Made by a program: the position numbers and the translations under genes
Assembly (NCBI GenBank): GCA_903881545.1
Contig: CAIRTQ010000154.1
Coordinates: forward strand, 1-44,337
Reading direction: 5' to 3'
Source of the DNA: an uncultured Elusimicrobia bacterium
GTDB taxonomy: Bacteria; Elusimicrobiota; Elusimicrobia; UBA1565; UBA9628
DNA length: 44,337 bases
Shown here: positions 1 through 9,051 of the stretch, piece by piece
Position numbering within the stretch: position 1 is the first letter of the stretch
Layout of the letters: every line of letters begins with the position of its first letter
The notes under the pieces: generated by a model
What the model was told of the DNA's origin: nothing
The model's database searches: none
What the model saw: only the letters and a program-made list of their open reading frames with translations

Positions 1-572
1 AGATACTGACGCAAAAGCGCCAAGGCCCGCTCATGGATAGGGATGAGGCGCTCCTTGGAGCCCTTGCCCAGAACGCGCACCCAGCCGTCCTGGAGATTGA
101 TGTATTCAGCCTTGAGCGCCATTAGTTCCGAGACCCGCATGCCCGTGGCGTAGAGAAGTTCCAGCATGATGTGGGTGCGCAGACTTTCGTAGGAAGCGCC
201 CATGGGCGCGCGCAGCAGGCGCAGCACTTCCTCGGGGCTCAAGACCTGGGGCAGGCGAGCCGGCCGACGCGGAGAGCGCAGTTCCGCGGCCGGACTGGCC
301 TCCATCCGCCGCTCTGCCACTTGGAAAAAGTAAAAAGAGCGCAGGGCCTCTATCTTGCGGAACAGAGAGCTGGCCTCCAGGCCCTTCTCCGACTTGAGGA
401 CCCAGAGGTAATCCTCCAGATCGCCGCGCAAGACTTTGAGTGGGTCCAGGCCCCGCCCGTTGAGGTGCGCAAGAAACTGCCGCAGGTCCGAAGCGTAGGC
501 AAGCGCGGTGTTGCGGGAAAGCCCCCTTTCAGCCGAGATATACCGGAGGTAATCCTCCAGAAGAGGATGCAC
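1..572 (-). CDS. xerD: Tyrosine recombinase, XerC/XerD type (C-terminal part outside window)
   Basis: The reverse strand reads open from a GTG at 572-570 to the left edge, giving about 190 residues. The N-terminal part has the SAM-like core-binding domain pattern (HPLLEDYLRYISAERGLS, then a helical region). The start of the catalytic domain is clear: LLYATGMRVSELMAL contains the first catalytic Arg of the family, followed by VLGKGSKERLIPI. The later H-x-x-R-H and Tyr motifs lie beyond the window. Xer recombinases resolve chromosome dimers at dif. The start is 14 nt after the recA stop, so the two genes probably share a transcript. No convincing Shine-Dalgarno is visible before the GTG, so the exact start is uncertain. 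XerC, XerD and single-Xer forms cannot be told apart from this fragment. Confidence 0.9.
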   Translation of the reverse strand, partial: MHPLLEDYLRYISAERGLSRNTALAYASDLRQFLAHLNGRGLDPLKVLRGDLEDYLWVLKSEKGLEASSLFRKIEALRSFYFFQVAERRMEASPAAELRSPRRPARLPQVLSPEEVLRLLRAPMGASYESLRTHIMLELLYATGMRVSELMALKAEYINLQDGWVRVLGKGSKERLIPIHERALALLRQY

Positions 573-586
573 CGGGCCTGGCGTGA

Positions 587-1666
587 TCAGTCGGCTCCCT
601 TGGCCTTGGCGCTGACCGCGGCGGGCTTGGCCGCCGGCTTGGCCGGGGCGGCCTCGCCGCCGGATGCGGGCTGGAGGTATTTGTCGCGCAGCGCCTTCTC
701 CAGGCGGCCGGCTAAGTCGGCGTTGGCCTTAAGATAGGCCTTGGCGTTCTCGCGGCCCTGACCCAGGCGCTCACCTTGATAGAGGAACCAGGAGCCGGTC
801 TTCTCCAGAAGCAGTGCCTCTAGGCCCAGATCGATTAGGCAACCCTCGCGCGAGGCGCCGTAGCCGTGCATCATCTCGAACTCAGCGGTGCGGTAGGGCG
901 GGGCCACCTTGTTCTTGACCACCTTGACCCGGGCGCGCATCCCCACGACCTGGTCGCCGTCCTTGATGTTCTCAATGCGGCGGATGTCCAGACGCATCGA
1001 GGCGTAGAACTTGAGGGCCAGGCCGCCGGTCGTGGTCTCGGGGTTGCCGAACATGACCCCAATCTTGTGGCGGATCTGGTTGATGAAGATGAGGCAGGTC
1101 CTGGAACGGGCGATGGAGGAAGTGAGCTTGCGCAGGGCCTGGCTCATAAGGCGCGCCTGCAGGCCCATGTGGGAGTCACCCATCTCGCCCTCGATCTCGG
1201 CCTTGGGCACCAAGGCCGCGACGGAGTCCACCACAACCACGTCCAGGGCGCTGGAGCGCACGAGCTTTTCGGTGATCTCCAGGGCCTCCTCACCCGAGTC
1301 GGGCTGAGAGATGAGCAAGTTATCGAGGTCCACGCCTAGCTGCTTGGAGTAGGCCGGATCCATGGCGTGTTCCACATCGATGTAGGCGGCGCTGCCGCCG
1401 AGTTTCTGGGCCTGGGCCACCACCTGTAAGGCCAGCGTGGTCTTGCCCGAGGACTCAGGACCGTAGATTTCAACGATGCGGCCACGAGGGAAGCCCCCCA
1501 CGCCCAAAGCCAGATCCAAGGAAAGCACTCCGGTAGGGATCGTTTCCACCTTGATCTTGGCGGCGCGATCGCCCAGTGTCATGATGGCCTCGCGGCCGTA
1601 GGCTTTCTCGATCTGGGCCAGAGCCAGCTCCAGGGCCTTGCCCTTCGCGGTGTCTGTCGTCGTCAT
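587..1666 (-). CDS. recA: Recombinase RecA
   Basis: 359-residue protein that forms the ATP-dependent strand-exchange filament and triggers SOS cleavage. Walker A GPESSGKT is at residues 69-76. The family signature region ([22 protein letters not shown]) and the L2 region around [22 protein letters not shown] are intact. An Ala/Pro/Lys-rich tail ends the protein ([15 protein letters not shown]), as in many RecAs. The ATG at 1666-1664 was preferred over the longer reading (start 1705) because GGAGG sits 8 nt before it and the protein then begins like other RecAs. A TAGAAT hexamer about 30 nt further upstream could be the -10 element. No LexA-type operator was recognised upstream. Confidence 0.98.
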   Translation of the reverse strand: MTTTDTAKGKALELALAQIEKAYGREAIMTLGDRAAKIKVETIPTGVLSLDLALGVGGFPRGRIVEIYGPESSGKTTLALQVVAQAQKLGGSAAYIDVEHAMDPAYSKQLGVDLDNLLISQPDSGEEALEITEKLVRSSALDVVVVDSVAALVPKAEIEGEMGDSHMGLQARLMSQALRKLTSSIARSRTCLIFINQIRHKIGVMFGNPETTTGGLALKFYASMRLDIRRIENIKDGDQVVGMRARVKVVKNKVAPPYRTAEFEMMHGYGASREGCLIDLGLEALLLEKTGSWFLYQGERLGQGRENAKAYLKANADLAGRLEKALRDKYLQPASGGEAAPAKPAAKPAAVSAKAKGAD

Positions 1667-1964
1667 GGCGTGTCCTCCGGGGGGAATGTGGCTAAATTCT
1701 ATCAAATCCCCGCCTTAAGCATACGAACGAGGACGGGGAAAGTTCCCTCCCGCAGCCCTCCAAAATGGCACGGAGCGATAGCCGGGGGAATTCACGCGGA
1801 GTTGTCCTCCACATACGGCTTGTTTTATATACTCATTCAACCCGCTGACAAAGGAAGGTCTTTCTTGAATAAGCACCATGCCGTATTAGCCCTTCCCTAC
1901 CACCCATGAATAGTCGCGACCTGCAGACCGGAACCGTCTGGCATGGTCAACCCGGACGGCCCGA
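1667..1964. other. Intergenic region between divergent recA and radical SAM gene
   Basis: About 300 nt without a supported gene. On the minus strand it holds the recA ribosome site (GGAGG) and a TAGAAT -10-like hexamer. The middle (about 1815-1880) is locally AT-rich and could hold the promoter of the plus-strand gene at 1965, but no matched -35/-10 pair is convincing. No SOS box, tRNA or terminator was found. Confidence 0.5.
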
Positions 1965-3461
1965 ATGAAGAAGCGCAATGTAGTCTTGTTGCAGCCGCAA
2001 GTCGGAGACATGGATGCCTTTCGCAGCCACCCAACCCCGCCGCTGGGACTGCTCTGCGCTGCCACCGGGGTCTGGCAAGACCTGGAGGTCCGTCTTGTCG
2101 ACCAGCGCACGGCAGGGAATTGGCGGGATGCGCTCGCCGGAGCCCTGGACAGCAAGACCGTGGCCGTGGGAATCACCGCCCTCACCGGCAGAATGCTACG
2201 CCACGCCCTGGATGCAGCGCAGGAGGTCAGGCGCTTGCGCGAAGTGCCAATCGTATGGGGCGGCATCCATCCTTCCCTTTTGCCGGAGCAGACGGTGCGC
2301 CACGAGTTGGCGGACTACGTGGTCGAGGGAGAGGGAGAACACTCCTTCGCGCGGCTTATACAGCGCCTTGCCACGGGCGCGGCCGGTGATGACATCCCCG
2401 CGGTCTGGTTCAAGAGGCGCGGGCAGGTGGGTGGCACCCGCCAAGAAACTCTTTTGGATTTCAACGACCTGCCCCCGGTCCCGTATTCCCTCGTGGACAT
2501 GGAGAACTACATCCAAAACTTTCGTGGGAAGCGCATGTTTTTCTACCAGTCCAGCCGGGGGTGTCCATGTCGATGCACCTACTGCTACAACCATGCCTTC
2601 AACCGAGGTCGCTGGCGGGCACGCGACGCCGAGCGGGTCTTGGAGGAACTGCAAGGATTACGCCAGCGCTATGACTTCTCCCTGGTTTATTTCCTAGATG
2701 ACAATTTCTTCATCGACCGCCCCCGCGCCATGCGCATTATAGGCGGGCTGGGGAAACTGGGGATTGCCTCTTCATTACAGGGCGTGGATGTGGAGACTTT
2801 GGCGCGGCTGTCGGACCAAGATCTGGATTTTCTGGAGAAGGCCGGCTTGGAACGCCTCTCCATCGGCGTAGAATCCGGCGTTGATCGGGTGCGCGCAGAG
2901 GTCCTCCAAAAAGTAGGGGATATACAGCTCGTTCGCCAACAACTTTCCAGGTTCCAGGGCCGCAAGATCATCGTGCTAGGCTCGTTTATTCTCGGCTTGC
3001 CCACCGAGGATTCCGCGGAAATGCGTCGGAGCATGGACTTTGCGTTGGAAATGCTGCGGCTGGGGAAAAATTTTCGCCTTCCCCAGTTCTTCAACTATGT
3101 GCCCTATCCGGGGACAGAACTCTTCGCCAGGTTGGAACGCCAGAATTTCCAGTTCCCGTCCCGATTGGAGGATTGGTGCGATTACGAATTTGACTTCGCG
3201 CACATGCAGAAGCACCATCCCCGGCTCCGCGATGCCCTGGAGCGTATCTGTTTCCTGAGCAAATTCCTCGACAGCAAGGCAGATGATTTTGAATTCACAG
3301 GGCGCACCCTGCGGGTTCTCTATGAGCTGTATCGCCCGGTGGCCGGAGCGAGGCTACGGCACGGCGTTTTGTGGCCGTTGCCGGAACGGCGATTCTACCA
3401 GGCACTTAACTGGTGGGTCAAAAGCGTCCGGTCCCCGACCGGGAGCAGCGCTCCCCGGTAA
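1965..3461 (+). CDS. B12-binding-domain radical SAM protein (1)
   Basis: 498 residues. The N-terminal ~150 residues look like a cobalamin-binding Rossmann domain of the BchE/HpnJ-type family (PPLGLLCAATGVW, VPIVWGGIHPSLLPEQT at 95-110, EGEGEHSF). The radical SAM core follows with the cluster motif C200-x3-C204-x2-C207 (GCPCRCTYC), an extra Cys at 202, and the later LSIGVESG and FILGLPTED strands. The C-terminal ~100 residues end in a basic aromatic stretch. These enzymes use a 4Fe-4S cluster, SAM and usually cobalamin for methylations or cyclisations; the substrate cannot be read from sequence. It is one of four such proteins in 9 kb. The 3' end overlaps the convergent gene at 3395-5125 by 67 nt. 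No Shine-Dalgarno is obvious at the ATG. Confidence 0.88.
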   Translation: MKKRNVVLLQPQVGDMDAFRSHPTPPLGLLCAATGVWQDLEVRLVDQRTAGNWRDALAGALDSKTVAVGITALTGRMLRHALDAAQEVRRLREVPIVWGGIHPSLLPEQTVRHELADYVVEGEGEHSFARLIQRLATGAAGDDIPAVWFKRRGQVGGTRQETLLDFNDLPPVPYSLVDMENYIQNFRGKRMFFYQSSRGCPCRCTYCYNHAFNRGRWRARDAERVLEELQGLRQRYDFSLVYFLDDNFFIDRPRAMRIIGGLGKLGIASSLQGVDVETLARLSDQDLDFLEKAGLERLSIGVESGVDRVRAEVLQKVGDIQLVRQQLSRFQGRKIIVLGSFILGLPTEDSAEMRRSMDFALEMLRLGKNFRLPQFFNYVPYPGTELFARLERQNFQFPSRLEDWCDYEFDFAHMQKHHPRLRDALERICFLSKFLDSKADDFEFTGRTLRVLYELYRPVAGARLRHGVLWPLPERRFYQALNWWVKSVRSPTGSSAPR

Positions 3462-5125
3462 CGCTCGCCAACCCTTCCCCCAGAATCAAGACCTTGACTT
3501 TTCTGCCTATGGGGAACGCCATCGCCCAATGAGACAGGATTAGGCAACTCGATCTTGATTATCCCCAGAGAAGAAGCGACATATGCTGTTGAACCATAAC
3601 GGACCATGCCCAACGGCTTATTCCCAACATTGTAAGTTTTAACAATTTGCCCGGAATTTTTCTTGATAATATGGAATTGCCCATGCACATAGTCCACCAC
3701 ATACAATAGTCCGCTTTGGGAATCAACATCAAAACGGCGAATGATCGGGGTGGGCATCGAAATCACTTGTTTGATTTTGAATGTAGTACGGTCTATTACC
3801 AACATCGCCCGCCACAGAGCCATCCCCAACACGATTTCATTGTTTTTTGTATCCAACTCCAAAGACATTGGGAGTCCCGGCAGAGGCAGCATGCGGACGA
3901 TATTCATGGTTTCCGGGTTAACTTCGAATAACAATCCACCCTTATTCCCAGGGACCGCAATCCCGGTTATCGCGATCGCAACAATGCGCTGCGCTTTCTT
4001 ATCATAACGCAGGATATGGACCAAAGATCCGAATTCAGCAATACCAAGCTTGGATAGGTCCAAGACTTTCGTTGTCTTACCAGCGCGGCCTATCCTGGCA
4101 ACCGCCGGCGGTTGTCCAGTCGCAAAAAATATCCGGTTATGCGCCTGATCGGGAACAATATCGTAAAGACTGTATTCCTTGAGCTCCTCTCTTAGGAAAT
4201 CAAACGGGATTTCTTCCAGCACGGATAAGCCGACTCGATCGATGCGATAGATTTTATAGGCGGCGAAATAACTCGAAATAAAAAGGTCTTCGGCGTGGGG
4301 TTCCATCTGAAATTCCCTAAAAGTATTAGACTTGTCCATCAGCCTCCTGGCTGAGGCTGAAAAGGAAAATGTTTTCAGATTCTTGCCGTCCAAATCGCAG
4401 GCCATCAGACGAGGACTGGGGGCCGGAGAAGGGACAGTTGAACCCGCGCTCAAATACAATCGCCCTTTTCTCCAATCCGCCTGCAAACAGCGAGGGAATT
4501 TCAAACCTGCGACTTCATCATGGTCGAAAGGCAACACCATGGACACCCCGGGCTGCCCTATAAAATCTGCCGCGCGTTGGCCGCCCACAATATTGTAATA
4601 GAATAAAAAAACAACTGAGACAAAAAGGGCCAAGGGCGAGGCTATGCTGAAAAAAATTCGCCCCATCTTATGTCTTACCCAAATGATGTAATAGATAATT
4701 GCCAGCAGCCCCAACACAAACCAGGACGCCACCGGCCTTAAATTGAGCCCCAGCCAAAACAATTTCAGCGCATAAGGACGGTGGGGACCCATCCAGGCGA
4801 AAATGAAGGTGGGACGGCTGGGGAAAATTATCCAAAAATAAAATAATGCGAATTGCCAAAAGAAATGACGGATTATAAAGCCGACAGCGTCAAAAGCATT
4901 TTGAATTCTCTGGGGATCCTTTGCGCTCCGGAAATAATGGGCAGCCCAGAGCTCCAGCGCCATAATGGGCAAGAAAAATAGGCAGAGGACGGAATCCCTA
5001 AACCGCAGACCGCGCAGGATCCTTTCCAATACTGCAAGGTAAGTATAGAAGGCAGCGCCGTAGAGTACAGGGAATAGGGCGTCAAAAGCTCCAGAAAGAA
5101 ATCTGTCTTTTGAAAAGGATTTCAT
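3395..5125 (-). CDS. Membrane protein with C-terminal beta-propeller-like domain
   Basis: 576 residues from the ATG at 5125, whose GAGG overlaps the stop of the preceding gene 4 nt away. The N-terminal ~190 residues contain about five hydrophobic segments (for example SVLCLFFLPIMALELWAA, FIIRHFFWQFALFYFWIIF, FVLGLLAIIYYIIW, PLALFVSVVFLFYYNIV). The rest is a run of beta-strand repeats of YVTN/SMP-30 style (RLMACDLDGKNLKTF, NRIFFATGQPPAVARI, GLLFEVNPETMNIVRMLPLPG, GLLYVVDYVHGQFHIIKKNSG), likely outside the membrane. It is the last gene of the minus-strand radical SAM operon. Base composition is clearly lower in GC than its neighbours (25 of 60 G+C in row 4861-4920). The last ~20 residues are read from the opposite strand of the convergent gene and may be a run-on. 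Function unknown. Confidence 0.8.
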   Translation of the reverse strand: MKSFSKDRFLSGAFDALFPVLYGAAFYTYLAVLERILRGLRFRDSVLCLFFLPIMALELWAAHYFRSAKDPQRIQNAFDAVGFIIRHFFWQFALFYFWIIFPSRPTFIFAWMGPHRPYALKLFWLGLNLRPVASWFVLGLLAIIYYIIWVRHKMGRIFFSIASPLALFVSVVFLFYYNIVGGQRAADFIGQPGVSMVLPFDHDEVAGLKFPRCLQADWRKGRLYLSAGSTVPSPAPSPRLMACDLDGKNLKTFSFSASARRLMDKSNTFREFQMEPHAEDLFISSYFAAYKIYRIDRVGLSVLEEIPFDFLREELKEYSLYDIVPDQAHNRIFFATGQPPAVARIGRAGKTTKVLDLSKLGIAEFGSLVHILRYDKKAQRIVAIAITGIAVPGNKGGLLFEVNPETMNIVRMLPLPGLPMSLELDTKNNEIVLGMALWRAMLVIDRTTFKIKQVISMPTPIIRRFDVDSQSGLLYVVDYVHGQFHIIKKNSGQIVKTYNVGNKPLGMVRYGSTAYVASSLGIIKIELPNPVSLGDGVPHRQKSQGLDSGGRVGERYRGALLPVGDRTLLTHQLSAW

Positions 5126-5129
5126 TCCG

Positions 5130-6680
5130 CTAATCCTCGTACCAAGGCGGCTTGACCAGGCCCACATAGCGGCTCAGCTCCGCCGGCGGACCAGGCGCCC
5201 GCCAGGGCCAGAGCCGGTCCAAGACATAGTCGAACAAAGCGCGCGCGCTGACCATCACCCACCACAGATACATGCGCCTGCGGTATTGGTGCCGCGACAA
5301 GACGCCGAGCGCCACCCGCCAAGGATTAAGATAGCGCCGGTTCATCTCCCAGATCTCGCGCTCCAGCTCCGCGCGCGACAGAGCGTCCGTGCGCATGACC
5401 GGCGTCATCCAATCGTATCGGGCAAAATCCTGAATTTCCAGCGTGCCAGCCTTCTGCGCCTCCTTCCACAGCTGGGTGCCGGGGACCGGCGTGACCGGAT
5501 GGAAGGCCGGATAATCCGGGTTGAGCTCCTCCGCGTAGCGGCGCAGGCGGGCCAGGCTGGCGCGCGTGTCATGGGGCAGGCCGACGATGAAGGTGGCCTG
5601 TAAAAACAAGCTGGGATATTTCCGGCGCAACCTCGGGAAGACCGACCGCATCAGCTCCGCCTGCTTGTGGCGTTTGGCCAGGCTGTCGAGCTCCGCATCG
5701 CTCGCCCGTTCCAGCCCCACGCAGATATGCCTCAGGCCGGAGGCGACCAACTGTTCAAAGACGCCCGACTCCTCGTCGCGCGCCAGCATGTCGGCACGGA
5801 AGAAGGCGAACCAGTTGACGCCCAGCCGCCGGCGCGCCAGCCCCTCGGCAAACCGCTTGTTCCAGCGCGGATCCACATTCCAAGTATCGTCCACGAAGAC
5901 CAGGCACTTCTTGCCGTACCTGCGGGCCAGAACCTCCATCTCCTCGAGCACGGGCTCCACCGAGCGCGTGCGCCAGCGCGGGGCGAGATTCTCCTCGGGC
6001 GGAGCGCCCGTGCGCTGCGCCATCTGCAACCAGCAGGCGCAGAAGCTGCAGCCGCTGGTGCACCCCCGGCTGTGGTGGATCGTGACCCCTCCGGGAGAGA
6101 AGAGGTAGCGCGCGGCCCCGTAGCGCTGCATGGGCAAAAGGTCGTAAGCGGGAAAAGGCAGCGTGTCCAGATCTTCCAACAGCTCGCGCGCTCCGGTATA
6201 GATCGCGCGGCCCGGTCCGTCCGGCAGCGCCAGGCCGCGCACCTGGGTCAAGTCCCGGCCGGATTCCAGGCCGCGGAGCAGCTCGCACAGGGTGATTTCA
6301 CCCTCGCCCCTGACGATGGCGTCGATGGGATATTTGGAGAAGGCATCTTCGCAGGCGTGCGAAAAATGGGCTCCGCCTGCCACGGTGACTATATCCCGAG
6401 ATACCGACTTGACGATTTGGAACACGCGGCCGCTCTCGTGGGCGTAGAGGGTCTCGCTGTCTCCCGCCAGGACCACCTGCGGCTTGAACTCCCGGATCTT
6501 TTCAGCCAGGCTCCGCCAGCCGACCTTGAGGGGCATGCAATCCAGCAAGACCACCTCATGCCCATCGCTCCGGGCCGCCGCTCCCAGATAGGCGAGCGCC
6601 TGCGGCAGCAGATAATTGTCCTGCTCGTTCATGTACGGCCACACGTATTTTGGCGGCCGCACGAACAGCAGGCGCATCAT
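5130..6680 (-). CDS. B12-binding-domain radical SAM protein (2)
   Basis: 516 residues. The N-terminal cobalamin-binding-like domain includes LPQALAYLGAAARSDGHEVVLLDCMP and VTVAGGAHFSHACEDAF. The radical SAM motif is C207-x3-C211-x2-C214 (GCTSGCSFC), followed by FVDDTWNVD, HICVGLERAS and FIVGLPHDT. The C-terminal region has a conserved-looking tail with hydrophobic and basic residues (RHQYRRRMYLWWVMV), perhaps membrane-associated. It overlaps the upstream gene by 4 nt (ATGA) and is followed after 4 nt by the propeller gene, so it is part of one operon at 3395-9051. The substrate is not predictable. Local lack of DxHxxG is usual in this family, so real cobalamin binding is an inference. Confidence 0.88.
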   Translation of the reverse strand: MMRLLFVRPPKYVWPYMNEQDNYLLPQALAYLGAAARSDGHEVVLLDCMPLKVGWRSLAEKIREFKPQVVLAGDSETLYAHESGRVFQIVKSVSRDIVTVAGGAHFSHACEDAFSKYPIDAIVRGEGEITLCELLRGLESGRDLTQVRGLALPDGPGRAIYTGARELLEDLDTLPFPAYDLLPMQRYGAARYLFSPGGVTIHHSRGCTSGCSFCACWLQMAQRTGAPPEENLAPRWRTRSVEPVLEEMEVLARRYGKKCLVFVDDTWNVDPRWNKRFAEGLARRRLGVNWFAFFRADMLARDEESGVFEQLVASGLRHICVGLERASDAELDSLAKRHKQAELMRSVFPRLRRKYPSLFLQATFIVGLPHDTRASLARLRRYAEELNPDYPAFHPVTPVPGTQLWKEAQKAGTLEIQDFARYDWMTPVMRTDALSRAELEREIWEMNRRYLNPWRVALGVLSRHQYRRRMYLWWVMVSARALFDYVLDRLWPWRAPGPPAELSRYVGLVKPPWYED

Positions 6681-8110
6681 CCTCCCCCTTTGAAGACCTG
6701 CCGCAGGGCCAGAAGCGCCCCCTGGAATAAAGTGCGAAGCGGGATGGAGCGGATCTTGAAGAGATGCCTGAGGATGATCCGCGGCCGGAAATAGAACCTT
6801 AGGTTAGCCCGGCGCTGCATGGCGAGAAGCTGGCGAGCCGTCATCCCCTCGGGGACGAAGGGCAAGGAGTCCGGATCTGGATTGAAAGTGGTGAATCTGC
6901 CCCAATCCTGGGACCCCATCTTGCCTTCCCGGACGAGCCGGTCGTAGAGTTCCGAGCCAGGATAGGGGATCGTGATAGCGAACTTGGCGAAATCGATATC
7001 CAGCTCCATGGCAAACCTGACGGTCTGCCGCGCCGCGGCCAGCGTCTCCCCGGGCAGGCCGAGCATGAAGAACGCGGATATCTCCAGGCCCGCGGCCCTG
7101 GCCGCGGCCACCCCCCGGCGCACATCGTCCGTGGTGTAATTCTTGCCTATGCCGGCCAGCAATCCGTCCGACCCGCTTTCGATGCCGAAGAGCAGGCGCC
7201 GGCACCTGGAGCGCCGCATCTCCCGACAAAGTTCTTCATCGACCGCGTCCACCCGGGTCTGGCTGGTCCACCACCACTCGCCGGGGATGGCCCGCGCGCG
7301 GATGGCGCGGCAGGTGTCCAAGGCGTGCCGGCGGTCCAACGGGAAAATGGGGTCGACGAACCCGACGTGGCGTATGCCGAGCTTGGTGACCAGCCATTCT
7401 ACCTCGGCCGCGATGGCGGCGGGGCTGCGACGGCGCACGCGGTGGCCCATGTAGCCCAGGGCGCAGAACTTGCAGCTATAGGGGCAGCCGCGCGAGCCCA
7501 ACACCGAGAGGCAGGGCTGGGCCACGGTCACGAACGGCAAGAAGGTATAGGAGCGCCAAGGGAAAAGGTCCCAGGCCGGATAGGGCAGGGCGTCGAGGTC
7601 CTCGATCGGCTCACACATCGGGGTGGACATGATGCCGTCCGGACCTCTCCAGGTTATCCCTGGTATCGCCGAAAGGTCGCCCCCGGCCGTCAAGGCTTCG
7701 ATCAATCTGGGGAAGCGGATCTCTCCCTCTCCATGCAGGACCGCGTCGCAAGCTCCCCGGCCGACCAGTTCTTTCGCAAAAAGCGCCGCATGCAAATTCC
7801 CAAGCACCACCTTGGCCGACGGGAAGCCGGCGCGCAGCAGGAGCCCCAGCGCCTCCGTGGTCTGCGCGGTGGGCGTCAGCATGCTGATGCCCACGACCTG
7901 CGCGCCCCAGTCGCGCGCCAGGCCGACGACTTGGCCGTGCGAGAGGTTCTCAACGAAATTGTCCAGGACTCGAACCTCGTGCCCGGCTTGGCGGCAGGCG
8001 GCGGCCACATAGGCGAGACCCAGGCACGGCATCGGCTCCATCAGCTTGCGGTAGGCGCCAAAACCCGCCGGGATATCCATGGCCGGGTTGACGAGAAAGA
8101 CTCTCGCCAT
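6677..8110 (-). CDS. B12-binding-domain radical SAM protein (3)
   Basis: 477 residues. N-terminal B12-binding-like fold: PMPCLGLAYVAAACRQAGHEVRVLDNF, VVGISMLTPT, AKVVLGNLHAALFAKELV, HGEGEIRFPRLIEAL. The radical SAM motif C209-x3-C213-x2-C216 (GCPYSCKFC) is followed by FVDPIFPLD, LFGIESGSDG and FFMLGLPGET. The tail LRFYFRPRIILRHLFKIRS closely resembles the tail of the radical SAM protein at 9369-10865. The start ATG overlaps the stop of the upstream methyltransferase by 1 nt (TGATG), and its own stop overlaps the next gene by 4 nt, which points to translational coupling. Confidence 0.9.
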   Translation of the reverse strand: MARVFLVNPAMDIPAGFGAYRKLMEPMPCLGLAYVAAACRQAGHEVRVLDNFVENLSHGQVVGLARDWGAQVVGISMLTPTAQTTEALGLLLRAGFPSAKVVLGNLHAALFAKELVGRGACDAVLHGEGEIRFPRLIEALTAGGDLSAIPGITWRGPDGIMSTPMCEPIEDLDALPYPAWDLFPWRSYTFLPFVTVAQPCLSVLGSRGCPYSCKFCALGYMGHRVRRRSPAAIAAEVEWLVTKLGIRHVGFVDPIFPLDRRHALDTCRAIRARAIPGEWWWTSQTRVDAVDEELCREMRRSRCRRLLFGIESGSDGLLAGIGKNYTTDDVRRGVAAARAAGLEISAFFMLGLPGETLAAARQTVRFAMELDIDFAKFAITIPYPGSELYDRLVREGKMGSQDWGRFTTFNPDPDSLPFVPEGMTARQLLAMQRRANLRFYFRPRIILRHLFKIRSIPLRTLFQGALLALRQVFKGGG

Positions 8111-9051
8111 CAGTGGAGCTTCCTGGCGGAGGCGCTAAGGACCCGCGCCCACGCCTTGGTCTGGGGATCGGTCCGGCAATAGTCCTCTACTCGCAGCACC
8201 CGCGCCGCGTAGGCGGGGTCGCCGAGGCGCGCATCATCTATGGCCTGCCAAAACGGCCCTTCGCCCAGATAATGCGAAGGTTCGATGACGACATCGGACA
8301 GATGCGCGCGACGCAAGAGCTTGCGGAAGGCGGCTAGGTCGAAATAGCGCACGTATCGGTCTCCGGGGACCAGAAACGGTTCTCCCGCGAGCGCGGAGCG
8401 AAGGCGCTCCGGCGTGCTCGGGGCCTGCGCGCATAGCGCGCCGGGACGCGCTTCCAGGGACAGGAGGATCAAGGCGCCCGGCTTGGCGACGCGGATCAGG
8501 CGCCGCAACGAGCACAAGGGATCATTGGTATAACCGATCAATTCCATGCCCAGAACGACATCGAAGGACTCCGCCGGCCAAGAGTCCAGGAAAGATAAGT
8601 CCGCCCAGCGCAGATCCACGTGGCCAAGGCCTTGCTCGCGCAGATGTCGCCGGCAGGCCCGGAGGGAAGACCAGGACGGGTCGAAGGCCACGACCTTTCG
8701 GAACCGTTCCGCCAACAGCGGCGTGAATCGACCGATGCCGCAACCAGCGTCAAGAGCGGCCGCACTCTTGGGGATCCGTTTCAAGCGGGGCTCCAAGAAC
8801 CGCCGATAGATCTGCGTGGATAGACCCTTCAGATGATGGTACGGCGAAGCTGGCCGAATGAAATCCATGTCCAGCGGTCGGGATTGGAATGCCGATTCAA
8901 CCCCCAAGACATTGTGGAATCCTGGTTCAGTGGCCAAAGCCCGCTGATGCTGCGCGCTGTCGCCGAAGATAAGGCCGGCATTGCCTTCAGGCCGCCAATA
9001 CTGTCTCTTCACAAATGGACGGAAAGTGGTAGGTCCTGCCACAAGCCGCAA
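8110..9051 (-). CDS. Class I SAM-dependent methyltransferase
   Basis: 313 residues, first gene of the minus-strand radical SAM operon. SAM-binding motif I is AALDAGCGIGRF (D101-G-C-G), followed by VVAFDPSW, the acidic loop region DLRWADLSFLD and the strand FDVVLGMELIGYTNDP, in the Methyltransf_11-like order. The N-terminal ~60 residues are not recognised. The start used is a TTG at 9051-9049 with GGAG 7 nt upstream; an ATG at 8868 would also give the full methyltransferase fold. Next to three radical SAM enzymes it probably modifies the same product, but the substrate is unknown. Confidence 0.82.
   Translation of the reverse strand: MRLVAGPTTFRPFVKRQYWRPEGNAGLIFGDSAQHQRALATEPGFHNVLGVESAFQSRPLDMDFIRPASPYHHLKGLSTQIYRRFLEPRLKRIPKSAAALDAGCGIGRFTPLLAERFRKVVAFDPSWSSLRACRRHLREQGLGHVDLRWADLSFLDSWPAESFDVVLGMELIGYTNDPLCSLRRLIRVAKPGALILLSLEARPGALCAQAPSTPERLRSALAGEPFLVPGDRYVRYFDLAAFRKLLRRAHLSDVVIEPSHYLGEGPFWQAIDDARLGDPAYAARVLRVEDYCRTDPQTKAWARVLSASARKLH

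Noticed and set aside
5667-6794. 375-codon plus-strand open frame opposite the radical SAM gene
   Set aside because: Antisense to the CxxxCxxC-containing protein at 5130-6680, with Gln/Arg/His-rich composition typical of shadow frames.
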